Below, piece by piece: positions 58,539-64,000 of a stretch of DNA of 64,000 nucleotides. Under the pieces are notes generated by a model. That model made no database searches. It was not told the origin of the DNA and worked only from the letters and a program-made list of their open reading frames with translations. This stretch comes from Calothrix brevissima NIES-22 (GTDB taxonomy: Bacteria; Cyanobacteriota; Cyanobacteriia; Cyanobacteriales; Nostocaceae). The translations under genes and the position numbers were made by a program. Every line of letters begins with the position of its first letter. The first letter of the stretch is position 1. The stretch spans positions 3,595,083 to 3,659,082 of the forward strand of contig NZ_AP018207.1 in the NCBI RefSeq assembly GCF_002367995.1. The letters are read 5' to 3'.

Positions 58539-59171
58539 ATGTTACCAACAATCAGCAAATTCAACAGATTATTTCTCGCTGCTTCAATTTCACTATCAGC
58601 AGTAACATTCAATAGCCCCAAAGTAGATGCAATCATCAGCCAAAACCTCAATCTAACCGAATTATCCACATCAACTGGCATCTACACACAGACTAGCACT
58701 GAAGATATTGCAACTGCATCAGAATGGAAAGAATTCTCTCCCGATGAAGGTCAATCCTCTATTCTCATGCCAAATGGTGACATCTCAGACATGACACCAG
58801 ATAAAAGCGAGATGCATGAGGGTGTTGAGTCTACAAAAATGTATCTGAGTCTTCATGGCACAGATGTGTATATGGTTAGCTATGCCGACTTTAAAAATGA
58901 TGTGACTCAAATTTCCTCAAGTGAATTATTAAATTCTGCTCTAGAAGGAATGTTAGGGGATGAGAAACAATTACTCAGCGAGGAAAGTATTAATTTAGGT
59001 GCATATCCTGGTAAAGAAATTAAGCTGTGGGATGAAAAAGAAAAAATGACTTGGACGGGGAGAATTTTTATTGTTAACCAACGGATGTATATGCTCTTGG
59101 TTGTCAGCGATCAAAATCCACAAGTCAGTGATATTAGAAAGTTTTTTGACTCTTTCCAATTGATTCAATAG
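58539..59171 (+). CDS. exported protein of unknown function
   Basis: 210 residues. N-terminal signal-like segment (FNRLFLAASISLSAVTF). The mature part has WKEFSPDEGQSSILMPNGDI, YPGKEIKLWDEKEKMTWTGR and ends VSDIRKFFDSFQLIQ, a pattern seen in several cyanobacterial periplasmic proteins. Function not recognised. It is followed by a hairpin. Confidence 0.72.
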   Translation: MLPTISKFNRLFLAASISLSAVTFNSPKVDAIISQNLNLTELSTSTGIYTQTSTEDIATASEWKEFSPDEGQSSILMPNGDISDMTPDKSEMHEGVESTKMYLSLHGTDVYMVSYADFKNDVTQISSSELLNSALEGMLGDEKQLLSEESINLGAYPGKEIKLWDEKEKMTWTGRIFIVNQRMYMLLVVSDQNPQVSDIRKFFDSFQLIQ

Positions 59172-59201
59172 TCATCAAATTACGGAAAATTGGCGCGGGA
59201 G

Positions 59202-59224
59202 GGGACACAGCACTGCTGTGTCCC
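59202..59224 (+). terminator. 10-bp stem hairpin after the exported-protein gene
   Basis: GGGACACAGC-ACT-GCTGTGTCCC, 30 bp past the stop. No T-run follows, so it may instead be a dispersed palindrome. Confidence 0.5.
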
Positions 59225-59383
59225 TACGATATATGTAGTTTTAAAAACCATGCATATTTAGTATTTCCTGGCGTAACTCTTAAAGGCTATAAATTAGGAA
59301 GTGCGATCGCTCTACCCGCATCAATCACAAGGGAATGAGGGAACAAGGAGGATAAGAGAGAAAAATGCCCCATGCCCAATAAC

Positions 59384-59409
59384 AAAAAAGAGGCCTCACT
59401 CGACCTCTT
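59384..59409 (-). terminator. intrinsic terminator of the apc operon
   Basis: On the minus strand AAGAGG-TCGAGTGAGG-CCTCTT is followed directly by TTTT, 40 bp beyond the apcC stop. This is a textbook Rho-independent terminator. Confidence 0.82.
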
Positions 59410-59448
59410 CGCAACTCCCTACAATAATCTTCGTTATATAGATGGTAA

Positions 59449-59655
59449 TTACAGCAACCCAGTGTTAGTACCTTGCTTACCAGTTGCCAATTCAACTTTC
59501 ACGATTTTGCCACCCATTTTCATGATGCGTTGCTGTTCGCGGAACCAGTTCTCGAAGGGTACTAACTTGGTGAAGTAGGTATTTTGTAGTTCGCGTTGGG
59601 TGCGAATTCGGGTTTGACTGGGTACACAAGCAGTAACTTTAAACAACCGGGCCAT
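59449..59655 (-). CDS. apcC: phycobilisome core small linker ApcC
   Basis: 68 residues, MARLFKVTACVPSQTRIRTQ at the start. It is the 7.8 kDa cap linker (LC) at the ends of allophycocyanin cylinders. Last gene of the apc cluster, followed by the terminator. Confidence 0.97.
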   Translation of the reverse strand: MARLFKVTACVPSQTRIRTQRELQNTYFTKLVPFENWFREQQRIMKMGGKIVKVELATGKQGTNTGLL

Positions 59656-59748
59656 CTTAGATTCTCCTGTAGTAATTGTGAAAACTTTTTTATTTCAAAA
59701 AAGGGGAGCGTTTTTAAGACAAATTCTTTAAATTAATCACTGCAAAGG

Positions 59749-59850
59749 CTGGAAATCAAGCATCAATACTAGACCACTAACACTCATCATAATTGATTAT
59801 TTCAACCAAGGTAAGCGATCAACGCTCTAGCACTCACGATTGATTTCCAG
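59749..59850 (-). promoter_or_regulatory. apcB-apcC intergenic inverted repeat
   Basis: CTGGAAATCAA (59749-59759) and its exact complement (59840-59850) flank 80 nt between apcB and apcC. Such a structure could attenuate or stabilise transcripts and set the ApcC:ApcB ratio. Confidence 0.55.
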
Positions 59851-59894
59851 ACCTCAATCAAGCCGCACCTAAAATATTAAGTGCCAACTAACTC

Positions 59895-60383
59895 TTAGCT
59901 TAAGCCAGAGGAGATGTAGTCTAGGTAAACACCCATTTCTTTACCAGCATCAGAGCCTACCAAGCTAGCGGTTACTTCTTTGATAGCTTGGATAGCTTGT
60001 ACGGTAGAGCTAACGGGAACGCCCAAGGAGTTGTAGGTTTCTTTCAAACCGTTGAGTACGCGCTCGTCGAGGATGGAAGGATCGCCAGCTAGCATAGCGT
60101 AGGTAGCGTAGCGGAGGTAGTAATCCAAGTCGCGGATACAAGCAGCGTAGCGACGGGTGGTGTACATGTTACCGCCGGGACGGGTAACGTCAGAGTACAA
60201 CAAAGATTTAGCTACAGCTTCTTTAACGATCGCAGCAGCGTTAGCGCTGATGGTGCTAGCAGCACGCACGCGGAGTTCGCCACTGGAGAAGTAGTTTTTC
60301 AGCTTGTCTAAAGCAGAAGCGTCTAGATATTTACCTTGAACGTCTGCAGAGTTAATGACTGCGGTAATTGCGTCTTGAGCCAT
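59895..60383 (-). CDS. apcB: allophycocyanin beta subunit
   Basis: 162 residues. The bilin-binding Cys is in [20 protein letters not shown] and the methylated Asn region in [11 protein letters not shown]. It forms the (alpha-beta) core discs that pass energy to ApcE and chlorophyll. 65 bp downstream of apcA, with a CGGTTT/AAACCG hairpin in the gap. Confidence 0.98.
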   Translation of the reverse strand: MAQDAITAVINSADVQGKYLDASALDKLKNYFSSGELRVRAASTISANAAAIVKEAVAKSLLYSDVTRPGGNMYTTRRYAACIRDLDYYLRYATYAMLAGDPSILDERVLNGLKETYNSLGVPVSSTVQAIQAIKEVTASLVGSDAGKEMGVYLDYISSGLS

Positions 60384-60448
60384 GTTGTTAATTCCTTTTT
60401 TCCAACCGTATTACAATACTTCGGTTTTAGCAGCGAAACCGCTTTAAC

Positions 60449-60934
60449 CTAGGAGAGGGCACCGACTACATAGTCGAAGTAAGAACCAGCTTCAGCTGCA
60501 TCATCAGCAGACAGTAATGCAGAAGCGCCGCTCTTTAAACCACGGATACCTTCAGTAATACCTTCGATAGGAGTACCCAAGGATTTGTACATTTCACGAG
60601 CGCCGATTACACCGATTTCTTCGATGGGGGTTACGTCGCCAGAAACGATTCCGTAGGTAACTAGACGCAAGTAGTAGTCTAAGTCGCGTAAGCAGGTAGC
60701 TGTCAATTCTTGACCGTAAGCATTTCCACCAGGAGATACTACGTCAGGACGCTTTTGGAAAACTTGTTCGCCAGCTTGCTTAACTAGACGCTCGCGGTTT
60801 TCAGTTAAGATTTGTGCAATCCGCAGACGACGCTCACCACTGCTAACAAAGGACTTGATCCGATCTAACTCACCAGGGCTGAGGTAGCGGGCTTCTGCAT
60901 CAGCATTCACGATGGACTTCGTGACGATACTCAT
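60449..60934 (-). CDS. apcA: allophycocyanin alpha subunit
   Basis: 161 residues. Chromophore Cys in [20 protein letters not shown]; start [20 protein letters not shown] is characteristic of ApcA. GGAGGAAT lies 4 bp before the ATG. The transcript probably continues into apcB and apcC. Confidence 0.98.
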   Translation of the reverse strand: MSIVTKSIVNADAEARYLSPGELDRIKSFVSSGERRLRIAQILTENRERLVKQAGEQVFQKRPDVVSPGGNAYGQELTATCLRDLDYYLRLVTYGIVSGDVTPIEEIGVIGAREMYKSLGTPIEGITEGIRGLKSGASALLSADDAAEAGSYFDYVVGALS

Positions 60935-61390
60935 TAATGGATTCCTCCAATCTACGAATTAAACCAGAATTTTAATTAAAACTGGTGCGGCTTTAAATTT
61001 TGGATAACGGTAGCTTTTTTCTAGTTAATTCTTCAGAAAAAACACTTGACAAAAATGTCATCTGTAGTCTCAGAAGAACTGCTTGAGTCAATATCTACTA
61101 CGCAAGCGGCGAAAATTTAGTTACCTTCCGCAAAACATTCTCCGGCATTCTGTTGAGCATTTATGACTGCTCTTAACATTTTGTAATATTCTTTTTCAGA
61201 TTTAGCGAAAGTTAAAGATTCTGAAAGGAATGTTACGAAAGATTACGGGGTTACCGTCAATAGTCACGACTAAACAGTGCTGAATGATGGCTGAGTTATC
61301 AGTATTCAGCACTGAATTAGGTCAAGAGTCCAACACCTTGAACTCTTGACCTGTGACTATTGAAGATTAAGAGTTAACTGCGCTCAACGA
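60935..61390 (-). promoter_or_regulatory. apcE-apcA intergenic region with two hairpins
   Basis: Directly after the apcE stop the minus strand has AGGTCAAGAGT/ACTCTTGACCT (61319-61352, 11-bp stem), then CAGTGCTGAAT/ATTCAGCACTG (61275-61314, 11-bp stem). They probably end or attenuate the apcE transcript. The remaining about 340 bp before apcA should hold the strong apcA promoter and leader. Confidence 0.6.

Positions 61391-64000
<2,610 letters not shown>

Overview
The window is chromosomal DNA from a filamentous, probably heterocyst-forming (Nostoc/Calothrix-like) cyanobacterium. Evidence: a phycobilisome core operon (apcE-apcA-apcB-apcC) whose ApcE carries four linker repeats, as in five-cylinder cores; plant-type ferredoxins, a BvdR-type biliverdin reductase, an NDH-1 maturation factor (CRR6) and a CtpA-type protease; very many HIP1 octamers (GCGATCGC); and many 7- or 9-bp tandem repeats between genes. 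The genus cannot be fixed from the sequence alone.

Layout. 1-11.7 kb: hflX (cut by the left edge), a small conserved protein, a C-terminal processing protease, ispG, an isochorismatase-like hydrolase, a LysM/M23 peptidase, an HtrA/Deg protease, a DUF760 protein, scpB, ispD and a family 9 glycosyltransferase. 11.7-18.5 kb: an unknown protein, CRR6, a 1.3 kb gap with strong hairpins, a FurC/PerR-like regulator, a receiver-DUF3685 protein and a phytol-kinase-like membrane protein. 18.5-28.7 kb: a repeat-rich gap, an oxidoreductase plus an unknown partner, CobD, HU, a lumenal pentapeptide protein and the glycine cleavage genes gcvT, gcvH and gcvP. 28.7-40.2 kb: an RmlD-like reductase, a TPR lipoprotein, a membrane pentapeptide protein, map, bvdR, two tandem ferredoxins, a SpoIID-like protein, sulfiredoxin plus Dps, and an HTH-GrpE fusion. 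40.6-50.5 kb: a STAS protein facing a receiver-PP2C phosphatase, a DUF1350 hydrolase, a MurG-like glycosyltransferase, a tight FHA/lipoprotein/membrane-protein operon, two GT4 glycosyltransferases and a DUF433/DUF5615 pair. 50.7-58.4 kb: a tandem array built on HIP1, a 1336-residue AAA-like/WD40 protein, an IS701-like insertion sequence and a second AAA-like protein with an N-terminal HTH. 58.5-64 kb: an exported unknown protein, then the apc operon on the minus strand with apcE cut by the right edge.

Functional themes. ispG and ispD supply isoprenoids, and the kinase-like gene may recycle phytol. bvdR and the apc genes concern phycobilins and their antenna. Sulfiredoxin, Dps and the FurC/PerR-like regulator are oxidative-stress genes. 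gcvT, gcvH and gcvP give the T, H and P proteins of glycine cleavage; the L protein must be elsewhere, because the lipoamide-dehydrogenase-like protein here lacks the redox cysteine pair.

The most unusual content is repeat biology. Tandem repeats provide start codons for genes and enter glycosyltransferase reading frames. A 135-bp inverted-repeat element occurs three times. A 16-octamer HIP1 array lies beside the AAA/WD40 locus. The best candidates for undescribed protein systems are the FHA-lipoprotein-membrane operon, the two AAA-like ATPases split by an IS, and the HTH-GrpE fusion.
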